Assembly: GCA_964542305.1 (NCBI GenBank) | Contig: CAZITX010000007.1 | Coordinates: forward strand, 27,052-91,051 | DNA from: DMER64 sp964542305 | GTDB taxonomy: Bacteria > Bacteroidota > Bacteroidia > Bacteroidales > UBA932 | Direction of reading: 5' to 3' | Length of the DNA stretch: 64,000 nt | Part shown: one piece after another, positions 1 to 9,270 of the stretch | Layout: each line of letters opens with the position of its first letter | Numbering within the stretch: the first letter of the stretch is position 1 | The notes under the pieces: model-generated | Seen by the model: the letters and a program-made list of their open reading frames with translations, nothing else | Databases searched by the model: none | What the model was told of the DNA's origin: nothing | Position numbers and translations under genes: made by a program

Positions 1-463
1 CCGCACAGGCTTCCATTGCCAGTCCCATGGTGGAAATATAGGTGAAGGAACGGGACCCGATATCCTGGATATCGTATACCAGCACATCAATGTTCTGTAG
101 CATTTCCGGTGTGGGTTTGCGGGTGCTCCCGTAAAGGGAATAAACGGGGATCCCTGTTACCGGGTCGTTCTGGGTCTCAATGTGATCCCCTGCGTGAACG
201 TCTCCGCGTACCCCGTGTTCGGGACCGTAAAGGGCCACCAGGTTGACACCCGGGGCTTCATGTAAAATATCTATGGTAGATTTGAGCGAATTATCCACTC
301 CCGTGGGATTTGTAATAAGCCCTACCCGTTTCCCCTGCAGGCAGGCAAAATTAGATTCCTTAAGAACTTCAATACCGGTTTTGAATTCCGTTTCCCCCGA
401 CCGGCAGGATACAGACAGTAGCATCAGCATCATTGCCAATGTACCCTGAAGAATAGTTTTCAT
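1..463 (-). CDS. namZ: NamZ-type exo-beta-N-acetylmuramidase (DUF1343), 3' part cut off by window edge
   Basis: Only the first 154 residues are in the window. They start with a lipoprotein signal (hydrophobic run ending in LSVSC, Cys at about residue 20), so the product is probably tethered in the periplasm or outer membrane. Two stretches are typical of the DUF1343 family: RVGLITNPTGVD near residue 47 and LYGPEHGVRGD near residue 79. Characterised members release N-acetylmuramic acid from the non-reducing end of peptidoglycan fragments. It lies 15 bp behind the AmpG-like permease gene on the same strand and is probably the last or near-last gene of a peptidoglycan-recycling operon. The family call is firm; the enzyme activity is inferred from the family. 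Confidence 0.85.
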   Translation of the reverse strand, partial: MKTILQGTLAMMLMLLSVSCRSGETEFKTGIEVLKESNFACLQGKRVGLITNPTGVDNSLKSTIDILHEAPGVNLVALYGPEHGVRGDVHAGDHIETQNDPVTGIPVYSLYGSTRKPTPEMLQNIDVLVYDIQDIGSRSFTYISTMGLAMEACA

Positions 464-478
464 AATTATTAGGATTAG

Positions 479-1783
479 TTATTTTTTTCCGTAATCGGCA
501 GGCAGTTTCCTGCTTACCAGTATGGAGGCAAATATCCCGGGTAATGTACACAGGCAGACAAACCAGAAGAATTTTTCATATCCCAGGGCTTCCTGTATGG
601 CTCCGGCTGCCATCCCGGGCAACATCATCCCCAATGCCATAAACCCTGTACCGATTGCATAATGAGATGTCTTGTGTTCTCCGTTGGCTACATAGATCAG
701 GTACAACATAAAGGCGGTAAATCCAAACCCGTACCCGAGTTGTTCAAAAGCCACCGAAACGATCACTACCCATACGTTTTGTGGCATAGTAGCTGCCATA
801 AATACGTAAAGCAGATCCGGCAAGTTGATGGCCAAAGCCATGGGAAGGATCCATTTTTTCAAACCACCCCGCGAAACAGCTATACCTCCTATGATACCCC
901 CTAACAACAAAGCGATTACACCTATTGTACCGTAAACCATGCCTACCGTTGCGGTTGGCAATTCCAATCCTCCCGCCTGCGGAGTGTCCAGTAAAAACGG
1001 GGAAGCGATTTTGACCAGCTGGGATTCCCCCAACCGGTAGGTCAATATGAAAAAGAATACCAGTCCCAGGTCTTTCTTTTTGAAGAAGGAACCGAAAGTG
1101 AGGAAAAAGTCTTTTAAAAGCCCTACAGGCGTGATGCTTTCGCGGGATACATCGCTCACCGGCCTGGGAAGAACAAATTTATGGTACAGTGTCAGGATCA
1201 GGAACAACGCAGCCAGCAGGTAGAACGACAGGCTCCATGCCAAAGGGATGTTCCCGCCAACAGACGGGAATATTTTGCCTTCCTCCATCAGCCCGGCAAA
1301 CATAACCAGGATACCCTGTCCGAAAATAGTGGCAAAGCGGTAAAACGTATTCCTGATGCCCACAAAGAAAGATTGTTCTCCCTGTGACAAGGCCAGCATA
1401 TAAAATCCGTCGGCGGCTATATCGTGGGTTGCGGAACTGAAGGCCATGAGCCAGAAAAAAGCCAGTGTTACCTGCACGTAAAAAGTCGTTGGAATGAAGA
1501 AAGCCACACCGGCAAAACCTACTGCTATAAAACTTTGCATCAGGACTACCCAGAGCCTTTTGGTTTTGATCAGATCAACAAACGGGCTCCACAGGGGTTT
1601 GATCACCCAGGGCAAATATAACCAACTGGTATAAAGAGCAATATCTGTGTTTGACAATCCCAGCCGTTTGTACATGATCACGGCTATAGTCATTACGGCG
1701 ACGTAAGGCAGACCCTGGGCAAAATACAACGTGGGGATCCACGACCAGGCATTTCTTTTTTTAACGGGAGAAGGTGCGTCCAT
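479..1783 (-). CDS. AmpG-like MFS permease (muropeptide uptake)
   Basis: This 434-residue hydrophobic protein has the many evenly spaced membrane segments of the major facilitator superfamily and resembles AmpG: an early LYFAQGLPY segment and a following WVIKPLWSPFVD segment match that family. AmpG proteins import anhydromuropeptides across the inner membrane for recycling. I use the ATG at 1783, whose A is shared with the TGA of the upstream gene (TGATG), rather than the in-frame TTG at 1786. That arrangement suggests translational coupling to the SpoIID-like gene. Neighbours with muramidase and SpoIID domains support a cell-wall recycling role. The transported substrate is inferred. Confidence 0.85.
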   Translation of the reverse strand: MDAPSPVKKRNAWSWIPTLYFAQGLPYVAVMTIAVIMYKRLGLSNTDIALYTSWLYLPWVIKPLWSPFVDLIKTKRLWVVLMQSFIAVGFAGVAFFIPTTFYVQVTLAFFWLMAFSSATHDIAADGFYMLALSQGEQSFFVGIRNTFYRFATIFGQGILVMFAGLMEEGKIFPSVGGNIPLAWSLSFYLLAALFLILTLYHKFVLPRPVSDVSRESITPVGLLKDFFLTFGSFFKKKDLGLVFFFILTYRLGESQLVKIASPFLLDTPQAGGLELPTATVGMVYGTIGVIALLLGGIIGGIAVSRGGLKKWILPMALAINLPDLLYVFMAATMPQNVWVVIVSVAFEQLGYGFGFTAFMLYLIYVANGEHKTSHYAIGTGFMALGMMLPGMAAGAIQEALGYEKFFWFVCLCTLPGIFASILVSRKLPADYGKK

Positions 1784-3087
1784 CAATAAATCTTTTGGAT
1801 CCGGGAACCCGGGTAATAATGTTGCAGTATTTCTTTATAAGCATACCCCTTGGCTGCCATAACGGCCCCTCCGATCTGGCAAAGACCCACTCCGTGGCCC
1901 CAGCCGGCTCCGTAAAGGGTAAAAATGCCTTCACGTTTGACTGGAATGAAAGCCGAGGAATACAGGTGGGATTCGGAAAGAGCCTTCCTGATAAGGAGGT
2001 CTTTCCCTATTACAAGCGTTTGTTTTGTGCCCACAATCTTCAGGCGGGAGATCCTGCCCGAGGTGCCTCTTTCCACAGGAATAAGTTCTTGCACCAGTCC
2101 AAAATCAACGCCAATGCGTCTTTTGATCAGATCCGTAAGTTCTTCTGCCGTGAAAGTCACTTCCCACCGGTAAAAACCAGTGGTTTCCCTGTCGTAAGTA
2201 TTCAGAACCTGGGAAAGAATTTCCTGGTCACCGGTATTGCAGAAAGCGGGAGGCTGGCTGCGGATCCATATCTCGGCCTGAACGGGATCGGAAAGATCCG
2301 GAAAGGGGACTTCCGGGGGAAACGCCTCTCCATCGTATTTTCCCTTTAAATAAGGGGGATCTTCCGGTTCCCATGAAGTTGAGAACTTTTCCATAAAACC
2401 GCCGCAACATTTAGAAAACCGTGCATCGCAGATGTTGCCGCCGAAAGTGAGTACTTCTCCGGCCGTTTTCATAACGGCACCGGTTACGTTGTCTATGGAC
2501 TGTGACGGCCTGGTTATTCCCTGGTAACGCTGGCAATGGTCATCGGCACAAACATCAAACAGGGTATGGTCTTCGCGGTCCCACCATTTGATCCATTCGG
2601 TTTCAGTTCTGAGCTCACTCCGGTATTCTTTTTTTTGCTGCTCGATCCCTTTTCTTTTTTCGATCTGCGAAAGCAACCAGCTGCGGGATATTACGGCATG
2701 CGCTTTCAAATAATCAGGTGAGCTGGTGGCACTCATTTCCGAGGCAATTACGCTGATCAGGTAATCTTCCACAGGAAGAACGTTTATTGCACGTACCATA
2801 CCATCTTCCGGTATAAGCACAAGTGATCCCTTAAAACGCTGGTCTTCCTTTCGTTCCCAATGAAATTCAATTCCAATGACCACATCCTTCAAGACAAAAG
2901 ACGATCCGGGATCATCGGGCCGGAAAACGAATTTGTCTTCTGTTTTGTCTTGAAAAAGGATTTTCCCGTTTTCAGCAAATGCAGTGAAATCTCCTGAAAA
3001 ATTCCCGAAGTCGCCTTCCAGAGTAAAAGAAACGGACGGTGCCCTCAGGATCCCTACTTCAATTGTTTTCTGGCTTGTAATTCCCAT
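1783..3087 (-). CDS. SpoIID/LytB-domain protein (peptidoglycan-acting)
   Basis: This is a 434-residue protein of the SpoIID/LytB family. The family core is visible as IASEMSATSSPDYLKAHAV near residues 114-132, whose Glu corresponds to the catalytic acid of SpoIID lytic transglycosylases, and as a C-terminal GWGHGVGLCQIGG near residue 394 followed by a HYYPG ending. No clear signal peptide is seen at the annotated start, which is odd for a wall enzyme; a cytoplasmic role on imported fragments is possible. The start overlaps the glycosyltransferase end by 34 bp. Placement between a glycosyltransferase and AmpG suggests a part in wall-fragment processing. The exact reaction is not known from sequence. 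Confidence 0.8.
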   Translation of the reverse strand: MGITSQKTIEVGILRAPSVSFTLEGDFGNFSGDFTAFAENGKILFQDKTEDKFVFRPDDPGSSFVLKDVVIGIEFHWERKEDQRFKGSLVLIPEDGMVRAINVLPVEDYLISVIASEMSATSSPDYLKAHAVISRSWLLSQIEKRKGIEQQKKEYRSELRTETEWIKWWDREDHTLFDVCADDHCQRYQGITRPSQSIDNVTGAVMKTAGEVLTFGGNICDARFSKCCGGFMEKFSTSWEPEDPPYLKGKYDGEAFPPEVPFPDLSDPVQAEIWIRSQPPAFCNTGDQEILSQVLNTYDRETTGFYRWEVTFTAEELTDLIKRRIGVDFGLVQELIPVERGTSGRISRLKIVGTKQTLVIGKDLLIRKALSESHLYSSAFIPVKREGIFTLYGAGWGHGVGLCQIGGAVMAAKGYAYKEILQHYYPGSRIQKIY

Positions 3088-4508
3088 GTTCTCAGCCTGT
3101 CTTTATAAAGGTTATTCGCATTGACTTTTTCAGGTTCCAGTGCCGCATCGGAATTGCCTTCCCAACGGCGGCAATTGTAGACTACATCGTAAATGCGGCC
3201 TATTTGGTATTTCCTGGAGAAATTCAGGCCCAGGCCGTAATCTTCCCCGTAATTGGTGTTGGGCAACAGGATATCCCGTAAAATGGGTGCATAGAACGCC
3301 CTTGGCGCACCCAATCCATTAATTCTGAGTGCATTGTTCCTGCCGTTTTCGGGAGTCCATTCCCGGTGATCAATGATGCCCGGAGGCAGCGTGTTCATCT
3401 GGAAATCAGTCATCCGGTAAGTTCCTATGATCATACCGCACTGCTGCTCGTAAAAAGCCTTAACGATCTTTTCCAATGAGTCCGGTCCGGAGTAGACATC
3501 GTCACTATCCAGCTGTACCAGGAATTTTCCGCATTTTGGATGATGCAGCGCCGTATTCCACAACCCTCCCACGAACAGATCTTTACGTTCAGGGGTAATG
3601 ACTATCAGGCGCGGATCGTTTTCAAATTTTTTCAGAATGTTCAGGGTATTGTCTGTACTGTGATGATTAACGGCTATGACATTGAATTTGAAACCGGGCT
3701 CCTGTGAGAGTGCCGATCTTACGGCATCTTCTATGGTACGTTCCCGGTTGAATACCGGTATCATGACAGTGGCCTCGTATTCAAACGTTTCCCGGTTCAG
3801 GTCTACCGGGGTAAAGACGGGAGACAAATAAGCTCCTACAGCTTTCAGGTGTTCGGTACAGGCTTTTTCCATATCAATCTGGACGTCCCTGTTTTTGGGA
3901 TCTACGTAATCGAACAACTTCTCTCCAGATTTACGGGTATCGGTTTCAATCTCTGTATATAAAACCTCGTTGATATGTACCAAAGGAGCCATTCTGCTCA
4001 CCGTAAGCCGCAAATTGTATTGACCGGCATAAGGATATGATATATTGGTTTGAGCTGCAGCCTTTTTCAGGATGGCCGTGTTGTAGAGGAGCACCGACCC
4101 AAAATTAAAATCATCGCGTAAAGCCCCCTCCTGGCATTCAATAAGGGGCATTTTCCTGCGTTGTCCGTTAATTATCTGGTAATGATCTGCATACAACATC
4201 CCTGCCTGCGTGTCGTCTCCAAGACGTACCATACGTTCCAGGGCAAAATAACCGGGTTCCAGTGTGGTGTATTTGGTATAGATAAGTGTGTAATCAGACG
4301 CGGACATTTCAGCGATCTTTGCAACAGTTGAAGAAGAGGAAAGATTGTCAACCGGTATCACTTCAAGTCCGGTATGGGACAAGTCCACCCCGGGGTCTGT
4401 ATTTAGTAAGTATATCCGGTTAATAATGGACAACGGTTTCAGGTGTGCCAGCGTAACAGCTATCTGGTTCTTATCTGCCGCCGGAATAAAACAATCTATA
4501 CGTTTCAT
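3054..4508 (-). CDS. Family 2 glycosyltransferase with an extra N-terminal domain
   Basis: The protein has 484 residues. The second half (about residues 245-450) is a GT-A glycosyltransferase: it begins ATVMIPVFNRERTIEDAV, carries NHHSTDNT in the nucleotide-binding region and has LDSDDVY as the DxD-type metal site. The first ~230 residues look like a degenerate second GT-A-like domain (for example TLIYTKYTTLEPGYFALERM and GMLYADHYQI) without a clear DxD motif. No signal peptide or membrane segment is evident, so it is probably cytoplasmic. It is the first gene of the minus-strand run with SpoIID, AmpG and NamZ proteins. Donor and acceptor are unknown. Confidence 0.8.
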   Translation of the reverse strand: MKRIDCFIPAADKNQIAVTLAHLKPLSIINRIYLLNTDPGVDLSHTGLEVIPVDNLSSSSTVAKIAEMSASDYTLIYTKYTTLEPGYFALERMVRLGDDTQAGMLYADHYQIINGQRRKMPLIECQEGALRDDFNFGSVLLYNTAILKKAAAQTNISYPYAGQYNLRLTVSRMAPLVHINEVLYTEIETDTRKSGEKLFDYVDPKNRDVQIDMEKACTEHLKAVGAYLSPVFTPVDLNRETFEYEATVMIPVFNRERTIEDAVRSALSQEPGFKFNVIAVNHHSTDNTLNILKKFENDPRLIVITPERKDLFVGGLWNTALHHPKCGKFLVQLDSDDVYSGPDSLEKIVKAFYEQQCGMIIGTYRMTDFQMNTLPPGIIDHREWTPENGRNNALRINGLGAPRAFYAPILRDILLPNTNYGEDYGLGLNFSRKYQIGRIYDVVYNCRRWEGNSDAALEPEKVNANNLYKDRLRTWELQARKQLK

Positions 4509-4540
4509 GAAAAAAAGGGTTAGTTTTTTGATTTAGCTAA

Positions 4541-4548
4541 CAAAGGTA
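4541..4548 (-). promoter_or_regulatory. Candidate -7 box for the glycosyltransferase/recycling operon
   Basis: Read on the minus strand the octamer is TACCTTTG, matching the Bacteroidota TAnnTTTG element, 33 bp before the GTG-free ATG at 4508. No good -33 box is seen. Confidence 0.5.
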
Positions 4549-4560
4549 CAATCTTTTTGC

Positions 4561-4568
4561 TATTTTTG
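4561..4568 (+). promoter_or_regulatory. Candidate -7 box for the TonB-receptor operon
   Basis: TATTTTTG matches TAnnTTTG and ends 22 bp before the ATG at 4591. It stands back to back with the minus-strand box at 4541-4548. Confidence 0.5.
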
Positions 4569-4590
4569 CCGACTGTAACTAAAAACAACG

Positions 4591-5313
4591 ATGACCCGAA
4601 CCTGTTCCGTACTTTTTTTTCTTTTGCTCTCTGTACTCCCGGCTTTCAATAAATTTCTAAGTGCACAGGATACAACTCCTGTGATTAAGTATTACCAGGA
4701 AGAGAGCGGCGTTTTTTCGCCTTTGTACAATGGCAAAATTCCGCCCGAATACAGAATGCTTCACGACGGTACTTATTTTCTTGAATCTGGGGAGTATTAC
4801 ACCGGCACGGTAGTCTACAACGGAAAACGATACGTTGACATACAATTGAACCTGAACGCGCACCTGGATGAACTGTATGTAAAAATACCCATGTACAATT
4901 CCATTACCATTCTGCTGAAAGCTCACGTAGAATCTTTTTCCATGGACAATATGAAATTTGTGCATATTGTCAGGGACCTTTTTCCCAGGGCTCCGGAAAC
5001 CGGTTATTACCGTGTATTGTTTTCCGGAGATGAGATCATGGTTGTGAAAAAGACAAAAAAACTGATGAACAGTGCCACTCCGGATGTTGAAATGACAGTA
5101 ACACACGTTTTTAACGAAAGCAACTCCTGGTATATAGTCAGGGACGGTATTTTTCATCCTGTAAACAGAAAAGCATCTGTTTTACGTGTATTACGTGATA
5201 AACGAAAAGATCTGAACCGGTATATCAGAGAAAACAAACTGGGTTTCGGTAAAGAAGACAGGGATGCTTCCCTGGCTTCCTGTGCTGCCCGCTACGAACA
5301 GGAAGGATTATGA
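4591..5313 (+). CDS. Exported protein of unknown function, first gene of TonB-receptor operon
   Basis: I do not recognise this 240-residue protein. It begins with a Sec signal peptide (a hydrophobic run up to about residue 25 ending FLSAQ) and is then mostly polar beta-rich sequence with many Tyr and no obvious catalytic motif, so it is likely periplasmic. Segments such as GEYYTGTVVYNGKRYVDIQL suggest a small beta-barrel or sandwich. Its end overlaps the start of the TonB-dependent receptor by 4 bp (ATGA), so the two are probably translated together. A role as an accessory or signalling partner of the receptor is inference from position only. Confidence 0.7.
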   Translation: MTRTCSVLFFLLLSVLPAFNKFLSAQDTTPVIKYYQEESGVFSPLYNGKIPPEYRMLHDGTYFLESGEYYTGTVVYNGKRYVDIQLNLNAHLDELYVKIPMYNSITILLKAHVESFSMDNMKFVHIVRDLFPRAPETGYYRVLFSGDEIMVVKKTKKLMNSATPDVEMTVTHVFNESNSWYIVRDGIFHPVNRKASVLRVLRDKRKDLNRYIRENKLGFGKEDRDASLASCAARYEQEGL

Positions 5314-8072
5314 AAGGACTAAGAAGCACAGGAAAAACCCTCACTCTTTTTTTATTATTCCTGACCTGCCATGTGACGGGATGGTCGCAGGACACTTACA
5401 GGTTTCGTTATGTTACCCTGGATTCCATTGTGCATGCATTGGAGAACCGTACCCCAAACCGCTTTTATTACGCACCGGTACAGACAGATACGTTGTTGCT
5501 GAGCCTTGAGGCTACACAGGATAAGGTATTGGAAGTGCTGAACCGGGAACTGCAAAAAAATGATTTTTCCCTGAACTATATCGGCAAAAATAAATGGGCT
5601 GTTATCAAAGGCTCTCTGATCACCAGGATACCCGATGTATTTTTTGCCGATTCACTTGAAAACGGACTGCATAGCGAAAAAGAACTGGCAAAAATGGAAA
5701 ACGGCAGTGCCCGTTCAGCCGATTCAGAGAACCGGCTGTATACACTGGGTGATCCGTTGCAGTCTGAACAAGGCGGTAACGTTTTGCTGACAGGATACGT
5801 CCGCGATCATTTGACAGGGGAACCTGTGGCCGGCATCACGATCCTTTCCGAGGACAAAAAGCATTACGCGATGTCCGATACGTATGGGTTCTATTCCCTT
5901 ACTCTCCCCCGCGGGTACAACACCATTATGATACAGGGTTTCGGGTATGAAGATTCCCGGCGTTACGTGCGCATCTTTTCTGACAGTTCACTGGATCTGA
6001 ACATTGCCGAGGAAGTCTTCTCTCTGCAAGGAATCGTAGTGTCTGCGGAAAAAATGGAAAACGTGCGTAATGTAAAACTGGGGCTGGAGCGTGTAAGGGC
6101 AGACAGGATCCGTCATATTCCCATGGTTTTTGGTGAAGCCGACATAATCAAAGCCGTTCTGACATTGCCCGGCGTAAAATCAGTAGGCGAAGCCTCCGGC
6201 GGTTTTAATGTACGTGGAGGAGCTACCGATCAAAACCTGATCCTTTTCAACCAGGGGACTATATACAACTCATCCCATCTTTTCGGACTTTTCTCGCTCT
6301 TCAATAACGATGTGATCAGCAACCTGGAGCTTTACAAAAGTTCGGTTCCGGCCCGTTACGGAGGCAGAATTTCTTCCGTTTTGGAGGTGAATTCAAGGGA
6401 AGGCAACAAAAACCGCTTTACCGGATCGGCCGGGATTGGTCTTCTGACGACCAAACTTACGCTGGAAGGGCCCATAGTAAAAGACAGGACTTCAATTTTG
6501 GTTGCCGGAAGGACCACATACTCGGACTGGTTAATGGGCATTATTCCCGAAGAAAGCGGGTATAACGACGGCACTGCAAACTTCTACGATCTTAATGCCG
6601 GAATCTCACACCGCTTTAACCAAAACAATCATTTGTATGTGAACGGTTACTTCTCGAGAGACCGATTCTCTTTCAACAAGGACATATCTTACCGTTACCA
6701 GAATATCAATACATCGGCAAGATTCAGAAGTATTCTGACAGACCGTACAGATATGGTACTGTCCGGTGCATACGATAAATACAGTTACCATACACAGGAT
6801 ACCACAAACAGTGCCATGGCTTACGATATGGCATTTTCCCTGCAGCAAACCAGTCTGAAAGCCGATTTTACAACACGTTTAAGCGATTCGCACAAGCTGA
6901 ATTACGGGGTCAACGGATTTTATTATTTCCTGGATCCGGGAACTTACCTGCCTTTTAATGACAAATCGCTTGTAGTACCGGATAAGTTGCAACGGGAACA
7001 GGCTTTGGAAACGGCTTTCTATATCAGTGACACATGGGATATTACACCTGAATTTTCAGTGGAAATGGGGATTCGCTACAATTACTTCGCCGCCCTGGGA
7101 CCAAAAGACTATTACCTCTACGATCCCACCGTACCTCGTGCCATAGAATCGATTACCGACACAGTTTCCGTTGCCGGCGGAAAAACCGTAGCTCCTTATC
7201 ACGGACCCGAATTCAGATTGTCCATGCGTTATGCGTTCACTTCTGATTTCTCCATAAAAGCGGGATTCAACAGCATGCGCCAGAACATTCATATGTTGTC
7301 CAATACAACGGTCATATCTCCAACGGATATCTGGAAGCTTTCCGATGCCAACATAAGGCCGCAAAAAGGCTGGCAAGCAGCTATGGGTTTATATAAAAAC
7401 CTAATGAACAACACGTTGGAAGTTTCTGTAGAAGGATATTACAAAAACATGGACCGGTACCTGGATTATGCTTCTTCGGCACGTTTGCTGATGAATCATC
7501 ATATAGAGACCGACGTGATAGAGACCCGGGGAAGGGCATATGGTGTGGAAGTTATGCTTAAACGTTCGCTGGGACGTTTGAACGGATGGCTTTCTTATAC
7601 TTATTCGCGTACGGAACTGTGCCAAAACGATCCCAGGGTGACAAACCCCGTGAACAACGGTAACTGGTACCCGGCTCCATACGACAAACCACACGATCTG
7701 AAAATGGTGGGAAATTTCAAATTTACTCACCGTTTCAGCCTGTCTGTAAATCTGGATTACAGCACCGGCAGGCCCATAACCATGCCCGTGGGAACGTATA
7801 ACTATGCCGGAGGATGGAGGCTTATGTACGGAGACCGGAACAGTCACCGTATACCTGATTATTTCCGGTTGGACATTTCTTTTAACGTGGAACCTTCACA
7901 TAAGCTTACCTTGCTGACTCACAGCTCCTTTACTTTTGGAGTTTACAACGTAACCGGAAGAAAGAATCCCTACTCCGTTTTCTTCCGTACGGAAAACAAT
8001 ACCATTAATTCGTATATGCTTTCCATTTTCGGATGTCCCATCCCGTACATTACCTATAACATCAGATTTTAA
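5310..8072 (+). CDS. TonB-dependent outer-membrane receptor with STN and carboxypeptidase-like domains
   Basis: The 920-residue protein has, in order, a signal peptide (about 1-25), an STN (secretin/TonB N-terminal) domain at about 28-110, a carboxypeptidase-regulatory-like beta-sandwich at about 160-240 (VLLTGYVRDHLTGEPVAG), a plug domain at about 270-370 (GGFNVRGGATDQNLILFNQG) and a C-terminal barrel ending in an aromatic-rich strand. STN domains in such receptors often serve signalling to an anti-sigma factor, but no sigma/anti-sigma pair adjoins this gene. There is no SusD partner; instead a DUF4249 lipoprotein follows with a 1-bp overlap (TAATG). The imported ligand cannot be told from sequence. 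Confidence 0.92.
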   Translation: MKGLRSTGKTLTLFLLFLTCHVTGWSQDTYRFRYVTLDSIVHALENRTPNRFYYAPVQTDTLLLSLEATQDKVLEVLNRELQKNDFSLNYIGKNKWAVIKGSLITRIPDVFFADSLENGLHSEKELAKMENGSARSADSENRLYTLGDPLQSEQGGNVLLTGYVRDHLTGEPVAGITILSEDKKHYAMSDTYGFYSLTLPRGYNTIMIQGFGYEDSRRYVRIFSDSSLDLNIAEEVFSLQGIVVSAEKMENVRNVKLGLERVRADRIRHIPMVFGEADIIKAVLTLPGVKSVGEASGGFNVRGGATDQNLILFNQGTIYNSSHLFGLFSLFNNDVISNLELYKSSVPARYGGRISSVLEVNSREGNKNRFTGSAGIGLLTTKLTLEGPIVKDRTSILVAGRTTYSDWLMGIIPEESGYNDGTANFYDLNAGISHRFNQNNHLYVNGYFSRDRFSFNKDISYRYQNINTSARFRSILTDRTDMVLSGAYDKYSYHTQDTTNSAMAYDMAFSLQQTSLKADFTTRLSDSHKLNYGVNGFYYFLDPGTYLPFNDKSLVVPDKLQREQALETAFYISDTWDITPEFSVEMGIRYNYFAALGPKDYYLYDPTVPRAIESITDTVSVAGGKTVAPYHGPEFRLSMRYAFTSDFSIKAGFNSMRQNIHMLSNTTVISPTDIWKLSDANIRPQKGWQAAMGLYKNLMNNTLEVSVEGYYKNMDRYLDYASSARLLMNHHIETDVIETRGRAYGVEVMLKRSLGRLNGWLSYTYSRTELCQNDPRVTNPVNNGNWYPAPYDKPHDLKMVGNFKFTHRFSLSVNLDYSTGRPITMPVGTYNYAGGWRLMYGDRNSHRIPDYFRLDISFNVEPSHKLTLLTHSSFTFGVYNVTGRKNPYSVFFRTENNTINSYMLSIFGCPIPYITYNIRF

Positions 8073-9259
8073 TGCCAAACCTTATGAAATACCTGGTAAA
8101 ACTGATGGGAATGATCGTACCGGCCCTGATAGCCGTTTCCTGCATTGTTCCCTACGAACCGGAAGAATTGGTCAATCTGGAAGATATCATTGTAGTGGAA
8201 GGAAATATTTCCCTTACAGGCCCTTTCACGATCCGCATATCCCGCAGTGCCCCTATTTCCACTTTTCAATCCGGCCAACGGACTGTAAAATTTGAAAGAA
8301 ATGCAACCGTATACGTTCGTGACAGCCACGGAGACCTGTACCAACCCTATAACCGTACCTCTGAAGGGGAGTACCTGTTTGATTTTTCCGCCCGGGAACC
8401 CGATCAGGAACTGGAATACCAGCTTGTGGTGGAATCCCTTGACGGAAACATCTATGAATCTGATCTTAGACAGGCAAGGCACAGCAGCAATATGGAACTG
8501 CATTATGTGGTAGACACCCTGGCAGAAAAATTGTCCATTTATGTCAATTCGTTTGATGTAACGGGCCAGTCCAAGCATTACAACTGGAAATTCACGGAAA
8601 CCTGGGATTATGTTTCCCAACTGGCAGCCTACACTTATTTTGATGTTTTTGAAGTGAAAAGCACGGAAAACAAAAGACCGTGGAATCACCGTTGCTGGAA
8701 CAGCCGGCAATCTTCAGAGATTCTTTTGAAAGAGACCTCGGCGTTATCCGAAGACAGGATCAGGGATATGGAAATCCACACCATAGATTTCCGGGACATC
8801 CGCATAACCCAACATTATTTAATTGAAGTAACACAAACGGTACTGGACAGCGATGCCTACGTATACCTGGAAAATATGCGTAAAAATTCAAGCGACATTG
8901 GAGATCTTTTCTCTCCACAGCCTAACGAGATAAGCGGGAATATTCGTTGTGTGACCGATCCGGATACCCGGGCCATAGGCTTTGTGTCTGTATGCAATTC
9001 AGTGACAAAACGTTTGTTGATTGATTGCACCGGTCTGCCGGGATATATCCGGGAACCCATGCCCGAGGATACTCTTATGTCCCTGGAGGCCGATATATCC
9101 AGCCTGATTGACCTGCACTCCATGGGATATTCTCCCCATATGATAGATGCCCAGATGGGTGTGAGTCATTGGAATCTGACACGTTGTATCGATTGCAGGA
9201 GCAAGGGAGGGACTCCTATCGTTCCTGTATTCTGGCCTGTTGAATGGCCCTGGTTCTGA
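8072..9259 (+). CDS. DUF4249 family lipoprotein
   Basis: This 395-residue protein has a lipoprotein signal (Cys near residue 24 in AVSCIVPYEPEEL) and matches the DUF4249 pattern of Bacteroidota: an early carboxypeptidase-like beta region (EDIIVVEGNISLTGPFTI) and a C-terminal Cys-containing tail (TRCIDCRSKGGTPIVPVFWP). Members are regularly encoded after TonB-dependent receptors and are thought to sit at the cell surface as receptor partners; no enzymatic role is known to me. The ATG shares a base with the receptor stop. An alternative start 12 bp on (MKYLVK) would give a more compact signal peptide. Confidence 0.85.
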   Translation: MPNLMKYLVKLMGMIVPALIAVSCIVPYEPEELVNLEDIIVVEGNISLTGPFTIRISRSAPISTFQSGQRTVKFERNATVYVRDSHGDLYQPYNRTSEGEYLFDFSAREPDQELEYQLVVESLDGNIYESDLRQARHSSNMELHYVVDTLAEKLSIYVNSFDVTGQSKHYNWKFTETWDYVSQLAAYTYFDVFEVKSTENKRPWNHRCWNSRQSSEILLKETSALSEDRIRDMEIHTIDFRDIRITQHYLIEVTQTVLDSDAYVYLENMRKNSSDIGDLFSPQPNEISGNIRCVTDPDTRAIGFVSVCNSVTKRLLIDCTGLPGYIREPMPEDTLMSLEADISSLIDLHSMGYSPHMIDAQMGVSHWNLTRCIDCRSKGGTPIVPVFWPVEWPWF

Positions 9260-9270
9260 AAAATACGATT

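Noticed and set aside
4657..5157. 166-codon antisense reading frame under the first TonB-operon gene
   Set aside because: It lies wholly opposite a gene with a proper signal peptide and coupling to the next gene; no promoter or family match is seen.
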